This document shows positions 49,973 through 60,422 of a stretch of DNA of 64,000 nt, one piece after another. The stretch comes from Promethearchaeota archaeon. Lineage in GTDB: Archaea > Asgardarchaeota > Lokiarchaeia > Sigyniarchaeales > SOKP01. Under the pieces are notes generated by a model. The model saw nothing but the letters and a program-made list of their open reading frames with translations, was not told where the DNA came from and searched no databases. The DNA lies in NCBI GenBank assembly GCA_019058425.1, contig JAHPYZ010000003.1, positions 44,573-108,572 on the forward strand, given 5' to 3'. The position numbers were made by a program, and so were the translations under genes. Each line of letters starts with the position of its first letter. Within the stretch, counting starts at the first letter, position 1.

Positions 49973-50608
49973 ATGAATATGATTAATCACATAATAATAA
50001 GTACATATCTAATCACATATCTTATCATTTACATTTTAACTCATTTTCCATTAGATATAATAATGTATATAAAAAGTAATGCTATAGATTATCCTAATCC
50101 TCCTTTCAGGAATTCAATAGAAACTTTTTTATTTGTGGGATCTTCAATTTCATTTTGGATATGTGTATCAATATTTCCATTATTGTCATTATTCTTTGGA
50201 ATGAATCTTTTTACTTCTCAAATTTTAGAATTTATTAATATAAATTTACAAATAATTACACAGATATTAGGCGGTATAATATTAACAATAGGACTTTTAA
50301 TTGGTTGTTTGGGAAGAATTGGCCGTGGATTATATCTTTCAAAAGAGAAACCAACACTTGCAAAAACTTGGGGTCATTCAATTGTTCGTCATCCTTCTTA
50401 TTTTCATTATATTTCTGGATTTATAGGATTACCTCTTTTTACTTTTAATCCTATTTATCTTTTATTCATTTTGGGTATTCCAGCTTATATTAATGTTTCT
50501 ATAAGTGAGGATAATGCACTCGAAAATGAATTTGGAGAAGATTTTAGAATTTACAAGAAAAAGGTTGGATTATTATTACCAAAATTAAAAAAAAAAGAAC
50601 TAGATTAA
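49973..50608 (+). CDS. Isoprenylcysteine carboxyl methyltransferase (ICMT/PEMT)-like membrane protein
   Basis: Multi-TM with C-terminal SIVRHPSYFHYISGF and E(D)NALENEFGEDFRIYKKKV. Confidence 0.85.
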   Translation: MNMINHIIISTYLITYLIIYILTHFPLDIIMYIKSNAIDYPNPPFRNSIETFLFVGSSISFWICVSIFPLLSLFFGMNLFTSQILEFININLQIITQILGGIILTIGLLIGCLGRIGRGLYLSKEKPTLAKTWGHSIVRHPSYFHYISGFIGLPLFTFNPIYLLFILGIPAYINVSISEDNALENEFGEDFRIYKKKVGLLLPKLKKKELD

Positions 50609-50625
50609 ATTAATAAAAAATATTA

Positions 50626-50919
50626 TTATACTCCAAATAATTTCTTGGCTTCTTTCTCTCTAAGACCAGATATGCCCCAGAGTTCTTTAAACCAATACTT
50701 TCCTTTATGTATTACCACAGGTGTATTTACAATACATCCTTCAGCATCACAGAACGTTGTTAAAAAATTGTCATCATGCAATAGCTCATGTACAAATTCC
50801 TCATCATTTATATCTCTTTCAATATATCTAACGTCATTTTCCTTTAGCCAATCTTTTAATTCCGCACATCTATGGCATCCTTCCTTACTTATCACTATAG
50901 GCGTCTTTGCTTCGGACAT
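50626..50919 (-). CDS. Glutaredoxin-like protein
   Basis: IVISKEGCHRCAELKDWLKENDVRYIERDIND. Confidence 0.85.
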   Translation of the reverse strand: MSEAKTPIVISKEGCHRCAELKDWLKENDVRYIERDINDEEFVHELLHDDNFLTTFCDAEGCIVNTPVVIHKGKYWFKELWGISGLREKEAKKLFGV

Positions 50920-51074
50920 TGATTTTCATCTCATTTATTGTATTTTTATTATTGTTTTTCTAGAAATAAATGATAATAATAAAAAAGATTTATATTCTAA
51001 TTTATAAATTGTTTTAACCTATTTTCTAACGAAATATTCAATAAAGCTCATTTTTGATTAAAATTAATGATATA

Positions 51075-52427
51075 TTATAAATAATCATCAGGTCGTTTTC
51101 GTAGTAAACTTTCCTTGTAGGTAAGTAACATTTGCTTGAACAATTGTGGTCCTAAATGAAGTTGATATCTTGTTTTCCAAACAATCTTATGTGTTTTTTC
51201 ATCTATAATTTTTTTATTATTTTCATTTACATTATTTGAAATACCGAATAAACTTGCGATCTCTTCTAAAAATCTTCTTTTAGTGTTTAAAATCCTAGCA
51301 GACATACCACCACGATAATTGCCATCCCCATCGTAAAATCCCATAAGAAAGCATAACGCTAAACGTCCTTCTATAGTTTCTATTAACTGTACTTCTTTAT
51401 TTTTCCTTCTAGCTCTTTTAATTAGATCTTTGATAATCCGTGGAACATTTCCATGAATTTTGAACTCAAAAATACCAAGTTTATCTAAATCTAACCACAT
51501 GGGTTTACAACCAAAAATCACTCTAGAGCTATTGATTACTCTAAACTCTCCATCCTCATCCTCAATTAAGTAAGACTCATCATAAATTCGATCCTGTTCA
51601 TACCCTACAACAGTAGCAAACCGTTCTATAATAATACGATCCTTTCTCTTTAATTTAAGTTGAATTTGATAATGTTTATCACCATGTTTAGAAACCCATC
51701 CATCTGAACATAACCAACCAAACCAATACATTACTTGAGGATCTTCCTATATATTACTAAAAAAATTTGGTTGTGTTATTGTGTATTTCTGGTTAGCATA
51801 ATCAAGCATACTAGGATTGTGTTTTTGATATTTATCAACTATTTTTAAAACATCCTTAGCTTTTTTACTTAATATCAATTTTATATTTTCTCTTATTATG
51901 GATAATCGTCTTTTTGTTAGAATAAAGTTCGGGTTATGGCGAATATGATTCATCATTCCATATCCATAGCCGAATATTAAGGCAACATCCTCAAGTGTAG
52001 TTATAACCTTAGAAGAAATCTTTCCTAGTTCTTTTCGAATATTTTTAATAAATAAAACAAAAGTCAATTGACCATTTTTATGATGTTTTATTAATTTATA
52101 ACAATAATTAGCTCTTTCACCAAATTTTTCACCTAATCTTTTTTCAAGTTCTTTAAGATTTTTCTTAGGAAGAGTGTATTGCGAGTCATTTTTATGATAT
52201 TTTAATCTTTCAGCTACATAGCCATCATGATGCCCCCATAGTTTTGAGAGCTTTTTCAAAGTATATCCACTATGAACTTTTAAAACTCTCCCAGGATTCA
52301 GTTGATACATTTCTTCAGGATATTTATTTAATTCATTTGACAATTCATCAATGAATTCTTTTATATTGTAATCGCTGGAATCAATTAGTTTTTTAATAGG
52401 GAGATGATTTTCAATATAATTTTTCAT
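51075..52427 (-). pseudogene. LAGLIDADG homing-endonuclease-like protein split by one in-frame TAG
   Basis: ORFs 51747..52427 and 51075..51731 share one frame (start-to-start 696 nt); junction NFFSNI*EDPQVMYWFGWLCSDGW; second motif ALCFLMGFYDGDG. Confidence 0.7.
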
Positions 52428-52709
52428 ATTATCTTTGTCTTATAGGAAATAAGATTAGTTATAAAAAGAAATATTTAAAATCTATGAGTATCGATTTTTT
52501 TAGATTTTTTCATTATCATCTCCTATTTTATTGATTATTCAGTTATTATGTATTAGATCATTATCATTCTTCTAACTTATTAATATCTTGATTAAATATC
52601 AATAGATCAATAGATTTTTGGTAAAATCTTTTATAAAACATTCAATATATTCAGAACCTAAAAATTCCTTAAAATTACAAAGCAAATTAGAAAAAAAATC
52701 AAAATTGAG

Positions 52710-53165
52710 GTGTATAAAATGCTAAGATTAAAAAAAACAGAAATAATTAAGCGGGTAAAATCTGCTCAATTTATTGGGAAACAATTATCTAGATTAAAAA
52801 TGGGGCAATCCTATTATTCTATAGCAGTCTCAACAATAAGTGCAATATCGTTAATTTCTTTAGCTTTTAGAATAACTTTCTGGATGTTAATCATAATATT
52901 TCCAATTATTCTTTTGGGAGCATTTATAATCGGATATTTTTTGGATATTTATAATATTAATACGATGGATACCCTTAAATCAAATGAAATTACTCATAGG
53001 TTTCTTACTACTTCTGATATGAAATCTCAAGAATTTCAACTTCTACAAACCGAAATTATCTTGGAAGCGATAAAAGCTATTCAAGAAAACAAAAAATTGA
53101 ATCCTAATGATCTTTTAAAGAAATATGAGAATTATTATAGGAAATGGAAATCCCCAGTCATATAA
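52710..53165 (+). CDS. Small membrane protein, unknown
   Basis: Two TM helices; likely start ATG at 52719. Confidence 0.55.
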   Translation: MYKMLRLKKTEIIKRVKSAQFIGKQLSRLKMGQSYYSIAVSTISAISLISLAFRITFWMLIIIFPIILLGAFIIGYFLDIYNINTMDTLKSNEITHRFLTTSDMKSQEFQLLQTEIILEAIKAIQENKKLNPNDLLKKYENYYRKWKSPVI

Positions 53166-53334
53166 TTTTTTTTGGGATTATACAAAATTGAGTATGATTC
53201 TAAGAGAACCGTTTAAATATTAAAAAATAAAAAGCAAAATCAAATTTTCACTTTTCCTTTAATCCATTTTTTAGCAATTCTTAATAAATTATTATGATCA
53301 GATTCATATTTCTTTTTCTTATTCTTTTCTTAAG

Positions 53335-53784
53335 ATGGATCAAAAAACACGAAATCAAGATTTCAATAACTACGTAAAAACTTTATTTAATGCCCCAAGT
53401 TGGAAAGACAGAGCAATCGCAGCTCAAAATCTCGGAAAACTAAAAGAAGGTCGGGCAACTAACATTTTAGCTAGAGCATTAAAATCTGAAAAAGATATTG
53501 TTGTTATTAATCGAATAATTGAAGCTATGGGAGAAATTAGAGATCCGAAAGCTACAATGCTGATTACTGATTTTTTACTAGAAGAAGTAAAAAAACCTGA
53601 AGGAGATCAAGATAAAACAAGATTATTCATAATTATTGAAAGCCTAATGAAAATCGGCGATAAAAGAGCGCTTGAGCATTTAGGGTTATTGTTAGATTCT
53701 TGTCATAGCGATATTAGAAAATTAACAGAAGAAGCATTTGAGTGTATAGATCCTGAATGGAAACTAAATATTAAATCTATTTAA
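53335..53784 (+). CDS. HEAT-repeat protein
   Basis: DRAIAAQNLGKLKEGRATNILARALKSEKDIVVINRIIEAMGEIRDPKATMLI repeats. Confidence 0.85.
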   Translation: MDQKTRNQDFNNYVKTLFNAPSWKDRAIAAQNLGKLKEGRATNILARALKSEKDIVVINRIIEAMGEIRDPKATMLITDFLLEEVKKPEGDQDKTRLFIIIESLMKIGDKRALEHLGLLLDSCHSDIRKLTEEAFECIDPEWKLNIKSI

Positions 53785-53819
53785 AAAAATATTTTAAGCA
53801 ATGAGGAAGAAATAAAAAT

Positions 53820-54131
53820 ATGGCTGAAATTATTGAAAACTTGGCACAGACAGTTGAGGGATCCAAAAAAGGTAGAGATATTACTCTTTTAACCCTATCT
53901 ACATGTATGTGGTGTAAGAAATGCAAAGCTTGGTTGAAAGACCGAGATATTCAATACAGATATGTAGATGTTGATAAGATTGAGTTTGAAGATAAGTCGA
54001 AAATACTTACTTACTTAAAAGATAAATACCAATCGAGAATTTCATATCCATTTATGATATGTGATGAAGATCATGTGGTAGGGTATAATCCTGGAAAATA
54101 TGAAGAATTATTGAAATCTGGAGGGAGTTAA
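53820..54131 (+). CDS. Glutaredoxin-like protein (CMWC)
   Basis: LLTLSTCMWCKKCKAWLKDRDIQYRYVDVD; C-terminal DEDHVVGYNPGKYEELL. Confidence 0.85.
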   Translation: MAEIIENLAQTVEGSKKGRDITLLTLSTCMWCKKCKAWLKDRDIQYRYVDVDKIEFEDKSKILTYLKDKYQSRISYPFMICDEDHVVGYNPGKYEELLKSGGS

Positions 54132-54132
54132 A

Positions 54133-54498
54133 ATGGACATGGAAACTAAAGAAGGAATGAAAAAGTATGTTGAACAAGTCTCTGAGAAAAATAATTGGAT
54201 TTTAAACATGGATAGTAATACTTTTAACAATTTGATTGATGGATTAGTTGAAAATAAGAGAAATATAGGGTATCAGTCATGTCCTTGCCGTTTAGCTTCG
54301 GGAAATCGAGATTTAGATAGAGATTTAATTTGTCCCTGTGATTATGCCTTTCTAGATGTAAAAGAACATGGAGCTTGTTACTGTAATTTGTATATGCGTG
54401 AAGATTTTTATGAAACAATTAAAAAGGATTATATTCTAGTTCCTGAGCGTAGACCTGTAGAAAAAGAAAAAGCAGTCTTAGATTTTTTTAAAAAATAA
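54133..54498 (+). CDS. Ferredoxin-thioredoxin reductase catalytic subunit-like
   Basis: CPCR-x14-CPCDYAFLDVKEHGACYC pattern. Confidence 0.9.
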   Translation: MDMETKEGMKKYVEQVSEKNNWILNMDSNTFNNLIDGLVENKRNIGYQSCPCRLASGNRDLDRDLICPCDYAFLDVKEHGACYCNLYMREDFYETIKKDYILVPERRPVEKEKAVLDFFKK

Positions 54499-54583
54499 TT
54501 AAATTATAGTTCTCTATTTTTTATCCTTTTATTTTTTAACTATAAATAAAATCCTTAAATAATACATTTTCTATATGTAAATT

Positions 54584-54739
54584 ATGACAGATAAAGATAT
54601 GTCAGACGACGAATTAGAAGAAGAACTCGATAAAGCATTTAAAGAAAGTGAAAGACTAAAAGATCATTGCGGTAGCCCTTTACCAACCAATAAAGAAGTA
54701 GGAATACAAAGAACTGATGTAAAACTTAAAAAGGAATAG
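54584..54739 (+). CDS. Small acidic protein with single Cys (51 aa, not in ORF track)
   Basis: MTDKDMSDDELEEELDKAFKESERLKDHCGSPLPTNKEVGIQRTDVKLKKE*. Confidence 0.5.
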   Translation: MTDKDMSDDELEEELDKAFKESERLKDHCGSPLPTNKEVGIQRTDVKLKKE

Positions 54740-54817
54740 AAATTTTCTTTTTTTCAAATTTTTTTTAATAACTCATAAATGATGTTCTTTTAATATCAAT
54801 TAAATGAGAGTGATATT

Positions 54818-55801
54818 ATGGTAAATGAGAGGATAAAAGGAAGAAAAAACTTTCCTACGGATGAAGTGGACCCAGAAAATTTTCTAAGTGATGAGGAAGT
54901 AAAGGATCTAATTATTAATAAAGATAAAATTAAGTTTTCATTAGATGATTATAATAAACTCTACAACTGTGTTCATTGTGGAGAATGTGAAACTGAAAAT
55001 GAGCGCATAGCTCTAAAACAAAAATATATTGAAGATGGCAATACTTTTGAGGAAATAAATGAAATGCGGGAAAACTTTGAGAAATATAGATCACCATATC
55101 CTACAAATAAAATGCGAATAAAAAGATTAAAAGAAATACCGAAAAATTCAGATACTCTCCTTTTTATGGGGTGTCTTTCTACGATAAGAATTCCCCATTA
55201 TACCAACCATGTCCTTGAATATTTACTTCAACAAGAAATTGATTTCACAATTTTAGAAAAAGAGATTTGCTGTGGATGGCATCTAAAAGTCAGTGGGTTG
55301 ATAGATGAATATGAAACCTGTAAAAATGAGAATAAAGAAGTTTTCAATTCAAGAAATTATAAAGAGATTATTTGTGTATGCCCCGCTTGTTTTTATCTAT
55401 TTAAAAATGAAATAGAAGGTATAAATGCTGAAGTGAAATACATTGCTGATTATGTTAAGCCTTTAAAAAACCAAAAAACAGGTAGAGTAGGAGTACAACA
55501 TTTATGTCAACTAATGAACCGAGGCAAAATAGGAGTAGATACATATATTAATAACGTTCTTAAAAAGGTAGGATACGATGTTATAGATGTTCCTCATTGG
55601 TGTTGTGGAGGTGGATCTGGATGGATGGGAAGAACGGATGTAATAGAAGAAATTGCTCGCAAAAGAATGTTAGATTTTAATCGAGAAGATCTTGATTACA
55701 TTACAACATATTGTCCTTCCTGTTGGTGGATTCTACGCCGATTTAGTAAACAATGTAAAATTCACCCAAAAGCTGTAGATTTATTTGAATTACTATTATG
55801 A
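54818..55801 (+). CDS. HdrB/HdrD-like CCG-domain protein with reduced N-terminal ferredoxin motif
   Basis: CVHCGEC only; then GCLSTIR, ICCGWHLKVSG, CPACFYL, CCGGGSGWMG and CPSCWW. Confidence 0.85.
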   Translation: MVNERIKGRKNFPTDEVDPENFLSDEEVKDLIINKDKIKFSLDDYNKLYNCVHCGECETENERIALKQKYIEDGNTFEEINEMRENFEKYRSPYPTNKMRIKRLKEIPKNSDTLLFMGCLSTIRIPHYTNHVLEYLLQQEIDFTILEKEICCGWHLKVSGLIDEYETCKNENKEVFNSRNYKEIICVCPACFYLFKNEIEGINAEVKYIADYVKPLKNQKTGRVGVQHLCQLMNRGKIGVDTYINNVLKKVGYDVIDVPHWCCGGGSGWMGRTDVIEEIARKRMLDFNREDLDYITTYCPSCWWILRRFSKQCKIHPKAVDLFELLL

Positions 55802-55844
55802 GAATATTATGCTTAAGGTTTTTTAATCTATAAGGAATTAAAAC

Positions 55845-57500
55845 TTAAAACGCTTCAGGAATTTCTACAACAAAATTACTTCCTTGACTATAATCGTTTT
55901 CTACCCGATTCTCAACCCAGATTTTACCATTATAGTTTTCAATAATCTTTTTCACGAGAGAGAGGCCAACTCCCATTCCTCTCACATGATTGTCTTTCTT
56001 GTTCCCTTTTTGAAATATTGATTCTTTACTTCTATCAATAATACCTATACCGTTATCCTTAAACTCTATTTTTACATAGTTACTATTTCCATTTGAGGTT
56101 CTGCTGATATTAATTTTAACTTTTATAGGTTGATTTTGGTTATATTTTATAGCATTATGTAAAATATTTTCAAATACATCCAATAGAAAATCATTTGCCC
56201 TTACAAATACATTGTTTAAATCTCTTACAATATTTATATCTAGTTCCTTTTCTTGAGCACTCTTATATGCAAATTGTATAGATTCATCTAAAACTTTATA
56301 AACATCAACATCTCGCAAAGTAATTTCCGATTCCTCAAGTTTAGAAAGTTTATGTACATTTTTAATTAGCTTTACTCCTCTATCAATTTGATTGTTAATT
56401 ATTTGAAAAAATTCTTCTATTTTATCTTGGTTTTCTGTTTTTGCTCTTAGTATTGAAATTAATTCAGCGGATGATTTTATGTTGTGAAAGATATTATTCA
56501 TATCGTGTGTAAAAACATCCTTAAAGAGTTCTGCTCTTTCATACGCTTCTCGGTATCTATTTTCAGATCTTCTCAATTCCTGCTCAGCGTGTTGATGTTC
56601 AGTAATATCTTTAAAACTCCACACACGTCCTACTTTCTCCTCATCTTGAACTAAAGGACAAGAATATTGTTCAAAAATTCTTCCATCCTTAAAAAAAATC
56701 ATATCATAAGCGTCATTCGAGGTTTTTTCAAGATCAGTTAATTTTAATAAAAAAACATCTGGATTATTAAGTTGTTTAAGCATGAAATTTAATACTTCGT
56801 TGAAATCCTTTTGATCAACGATATTTCCTGGTATACGCCACATATAAATAAATCTTTCATTCAAATGGGTAATTGTACCAACATTGTCAATAGCAATGAT
56901 CCCATCAGCAGTAGCTTCAAATGTGGCTCTTAATAATTCTTGATTCTCTTCTAATGCTTTTACAGCATTTAAACGTTCAATAGTATCTCCTAATGTTTGA
57001 CCAAATATTCGCAAAATTACGAAATCCTTACCTTTCCATTGAATTTGTTCTGTAATCTTACTAAAACAAACAAATCCAGTTATTGTACCACTAATATAGA
57101 TAGGAAAGGCCAAAAATGATTGAATATTTTGGATTTCCATAAATTTTTTTATTGGTAGAGCGCTATTAGAAAGATTAGATACATCTCTGATATTAACAAA
57201 ACTAATTTTCTCAACTTGGGCAATCCACCAGGAAATTATCCCCATATCTACTTTCTGAAGGATGTCTTGTTGAGAATTAATCCCATCGGCGCACCATTCA
57301 TGAGTATTTCTAAAATACTTATGATTTTCATCAAAAAGAAAAAGCGAAACTCGATCTGCTTTAGAAGCAATTCCCATGTCTTCAAAGGATGAATTAATGA
57401 CTTCATCAAGATTCACTCTTCCCACAAATCGAGAAGAAATCCCGGATATAACTTTTTCAAAATTTAATCTACTTTCAAGTGACATGAGATTATTCCTCAA
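55845..57500 (-). CDS. GAF-PAS sensor histidine kinase
   Basis: GAF region; PAS; H-box VFTHDMNNIFHNIKSS; ATPase motifs NILHNAIKYN and DNGIGI...GMGVGLSLVKKII. Confidence 0.9.
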   Translation of the reverse strand: MRNNLMSLESRLNFEKVISGISSRFVGRVNLDEVINSSFEDMGIASKADRVSLFLFDENHKYFRNTHEWCADGINSQQDILQKVDMGIISWWIAQVEKISFVNIRDVSNLSNSALPIKKFMEIQNIQSFLAFPIYISGTITGFVCFSKITEQIQWKGKDFVILRIFGQTLGDTIERLNAVKALEENQELLRATFEATADGIIAIDNVGTITHLNERFIYMWRIPGNIVDQKDFNEVLNFMLKQLNNPDVFLLKLTDLEKTSNDAYDMIFFKDGRIFEQYSCPLVQDEEKVGRVWSFKDITEHQHAEQELRRSENRYREAYERAELFKDVFTHDMNNIFHNIKSSAELISILRAKTENQDKIEEFFQIINNQIDRGVKLIKNVHKLSKLEESEITLRDVDVYKVLDESIQFAYKSAQEKELDINIVRDLNNVFVRANDFLLDVFENILHNAIKYNQNQPIKVKINISRTSNGNSNYVKIEFKDNGIGIIDRSKESIFQKGNKKDNHVRGMGVGLSLVKKIIENYNGKIWVENRVENDYSQGSNFVVEIPEAF

Positions 57501-57693
57501 TAAAAAATCTTAATTACTTATTTCTATTTTGATTAAGAATAATCTATTAAGGCTTGATCTGAACATAAAATAAAGTAAATTAATTTAAATTTATTGAAAG
57601 GGAAAAAGTTGTTTTTAGAAGCTTAACTACCATTTAAATGTGCCCTTTTAGAAATTATTAAGAAATTTATTAAATTTGGGGATTTTATAATAT

Positions 57694-58854
57694 TTGACGA
57701 GTATGGGAGAAAATGAAAGTCTCAAAGAAAAACGGGCTGAAAAAGAAAATAAAAAGTTTACTTTAAGAGAATTTGGAGGAGCATTTGGAGACTGGGGTAC
57801 TTTAGTTCCATTTATAATTGGATATATATCAATTGTAGGCTTAAGTCCAGCAGGAATCTTCCTAACTTTGGGAATCACCAATATTATATTAGGAGTGAAA
57901 TTTAACCTCCCACTACCAGTTCAACCTCAGAAGACAATTGGTACAGTAGCTATTTCTAAAAGTTGGAATCCAGATATGGTTATTTCCACGGGATTTGGAA
58001 CTGGAGTTATATGGTTTCTTCTTGGATTCTCAAAAAAACTTAATTATATTGTGAGTAAAGTTCCTATTATAGCTGTAAGAGGTATCCAATTAGGTTTAGC
58101 TTTCATTTTAGGGTGGACTGGAATTTTATTATTTAATGAGAATATAATATTAGGAGTTATATCAATTTCAATTATTTTGTTACTCATCAAGAATAAACCC
58201 ATACCTTCAGCAATAATTCTTACATTTGGTGGAATTTTAATAATGTTCTTTACAGGTGTTATTAGTGTTACTGAATTGGAATTTGGAATTCCGATTTTAT
58301 CTTTCCGATTACCTACATGGAATAACTTTTTATACGGAATGCTATATGCTGGAATTGCCCAATTATTTTTGACTTTAACAAATGTTATGATTGCGACAGT
58401 AGTATTAATTAAAGAGCTCTTTCCAGAGGAAAAAAGAATTGATGCTAATACTCTGGCGTTTAATATGGGAGCAATGAATTTAATTAATCCTTTTTTAGTA
58501 GGAATGCCATTATGTCATGGTTCAGGAGGACTTATGGCTCAATATGCTTTTGGAGCTAGAACTGGAGGTTCTATGATATTAGAGGGAATAATGGAATTAT
58601 TTCTTGGATTGTTTTTTTCTGAAACTTTATTTCTTCTTTTTACTAATTTTCCAATGGCAATTCTTGGGGCTATGCTTATTTATACTGCTTTTTTGCTAGG
58701 AAAAATAGCATTTAGAGATTTCAATATTAAAACATTTCCAATTATACTGATATCTGCACTTTTTTCCTTTTTTATCAATATAGCTGTTGGTTTTCTAATT
58801 GGGTTACTCCTATATTTAATTTTCTGTAAGATAATTGATGAACCAAAAAGTTGA
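57694..58854 (+). CDS. MOT1/SulP-like molybdate or sulfate transporter
   Basis: GGAFGDWGTLVPFIIGY and PLPVQPQKTIGTVAIS motifs; about 10 TM. Confidence 0.85.
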   Translation: MTSMGENESLKEKRAEKENKKFTLREFGGAFGDWGTLVPFIIGYISIVGLSPAGIFLTLGITNIILGVKFNLPLPVQPQKTIGTVAISKSWNPDMVISTGFGTGVIWFLLGFSKKLNYIVSKVPIIAVRGIQLGLAFILGWTGILLFNENIILGVISISIILLLIKNKPIPSAIILTFGGILIMFFTGVISVTELEFGIPILSFRLPTWNNFLYGMLYAGIAQLFLTLTNVMIATVVLIKELFPEEKRIDANTLAFNMGAMNLINPFLVGMPLCHGSGGLMAQYAFGARTGGSMILEGIMELFLGLFFSETLFLLFTNFPMAILGAMLIYTAFLLGKIAFRDFNIKTFPIILISALFSFFINIAVGFLIGLLLYLIFCKIIDEPKS

Positions 58855-58993
58855 TTTTTAAAAATTGTTTTTTGAATTATTAGTTTAATTCTCTTAGATT
58901 TTATCCTATATTAACTCTTAATTGATTTTTTTTATAATTTAAACGAAAAATTCTTTTAAGTATAAAAGCAAATATTCATAATAGAATGAATTA

Positions 58994-59698
58994 ATGGGTG
59001 ATTTTATGTTATTTTCCGAAAATGAAATGAATAATATAAAAAGAGAAATGGCTAAACTAAAAGAAAAAGTAGTGCTTAAGCTATTTACTGACTTTAAAAT
59101 TAAAGAAGATGGAACAAAAATAAGAAATTGTATGGCTTGTGAGGGAACTCATGAGTTACTAAAAACTTTAGAAAGTCTATCTAATGGAAATCTAGAAATC
59201 GAAGAGATTTCAATCGAAGAAAATAAAGAAGATGCTAAGAAGTTCAATGTTACAAAAATACCTGCTATACTATTTGTAGATGAAAATGATAAAGAAATTA
59301 TTCGATACCTAGCACATCCAACAGGATCTGAATTTGTACCTTTTCTCAATAGTATTCAATATTTTTCAGGAGTCAGACCTTATTATGCAGATCAAATCCT
59401 GACTCACCTGAAAAAAATAAGTAAGTCAAATATGAAAATTTTTATAACTCCAACATGCCCTTACTGCCCAGCAACAGTACCAGTTTTAACATTATTTGCT
59501 ATTGTTTCAAAGGGGAAAATTACTGCTGAAGTAATTGATGTGAACATGAATCCAGATTTAGGAATGAAATATCAAGTTCAAGGAGTGCCCCATACCGTTG
59601 TTAATGAAAAAGATCATATATATGGAATGTTCACACCCCAGGATTTATTGGATAAACTAACAAAAGGTCAGCGAGATTTTGGAGGGATGTATGCTTAA
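58994..59698 (+). CDS. Protein disulfide oxidoreductase (PDO), tandem copy 1
   Basis: Two Trx-like folds: NCMAC (N) and CPYC (C). Confidence 0.9.
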   Translation: MGDFMLFSENEMNNIKREMAKLKEKVVLKLFTDFKIKEDGTKIRNCMACEGTHELLKTLESLSNGNLEIEEISIEENKEDAKKFNVTKIPAILFVDENDKEIIRYLAHPTGSEFVPFLNSIQYFSGVRPYYADQILTHLKKISKSNMKIFITPTCPYCPATVPVLTLFAIVSKGKITAEVIDVNMNPDLGMKYQVQGVPHTVVNEKDHIYGMFTPQDLLDKLTKGQRDFGGMYA

Positions 59699-59715
59699 TT
59701 AAATTAAGGTGATTT

Positions 59716-60405
59716 TTGAAGATGTCTCAAGATAATAAATATAAAGAAATTATTAAAAGAGAAATGGCTAAATTAACCAAACCTGTTAAATTACATGTAT
59801 TTACATGCAAGGAAAAACGACCAAATGGAAGTCAAATAAGAGAATGCATGGATTGTAATCAATTTATGGGTTTGTTAAGAGTTTATGAAGAAAATTCAAA
59901 TGGAATGCTAAAAATTGAGGAATTATGTATAGATGATAATCCCGATTTTGCTAAACAATATGATATCTCGAGAGTACCAACCATCTTGTTTATTGATAAC
60001 CAAGGGAGGGAATTGATTAGATATTTAGCTGCTCCCCAGGGAGGTGAAATTCAACCATTTATCCAAGCTATCTTTTCCTTTGCTGGAGCTCCTAATTATT
60101 ACGAAGCAACCATAAAGCAAAATATTGATAGAATTCCACCCTCTACAATAAAAGTAATGATAACTGAAACGTGTCCATATTGCCCTCAGGTTTGTACAAT
60201 CGCCAATAACTTTGCTATTGCCTCTAATGGTAAAATTAGAACAATTGTAGTTGATATTATGGCAAATCCAGATATTGGACAGTATTATGACGCTGCTGGT
60301 GTTCCTTACACTATTATAAATGACCAAAAAACTTTAGTTGGAATGGTTGGTCCTAATGAGATCTTAAGAGCGTTGATTGGAGGCAATATTCGCGTTCAAT
60401 ATTAA
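59716..60405 (+). CDS. Protein disulfide oxidoreductase (PDO), tandem copy 2
   Basis: ECMDC (N) and CPYC (C). Confidence 0.9.
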   Translation: MKMSQDNKYKEIIKREMAKLTKPVKLHVFTCKEKRPNGSQIRECMDCNQFMGLLRVYEENSNGMLKIEELCIDDNPDFAKQYDISRVPTILFIDNQGRELIRYLAAPQGGEIQPFIQAIFSFAGAPNYYEATIKQNIDRIPPSTIKVMITETCPYCPQVCTIANNFAIASNGKIRTIVVDIMANPDIGQYYDAAGVPYTIINDQKTLVGMVGPNEILRALIGGNIRVQY

Positions 60406-60422
60406 TAATAGTAAATAATTAT

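Noticed and set aside
29828-52427. TAG codon reassignment (e.g. pyrrolysine) because two frames contain in-frame TAG (30134-30136 and the homing-endonuclease junction)
   Set aside because: TAG clearly ends several normal genes here (e.g. MoaD-like, corrinoid protein, DUF362), and both cases are accessory genes with signs of decay; left as a check, not a claim.
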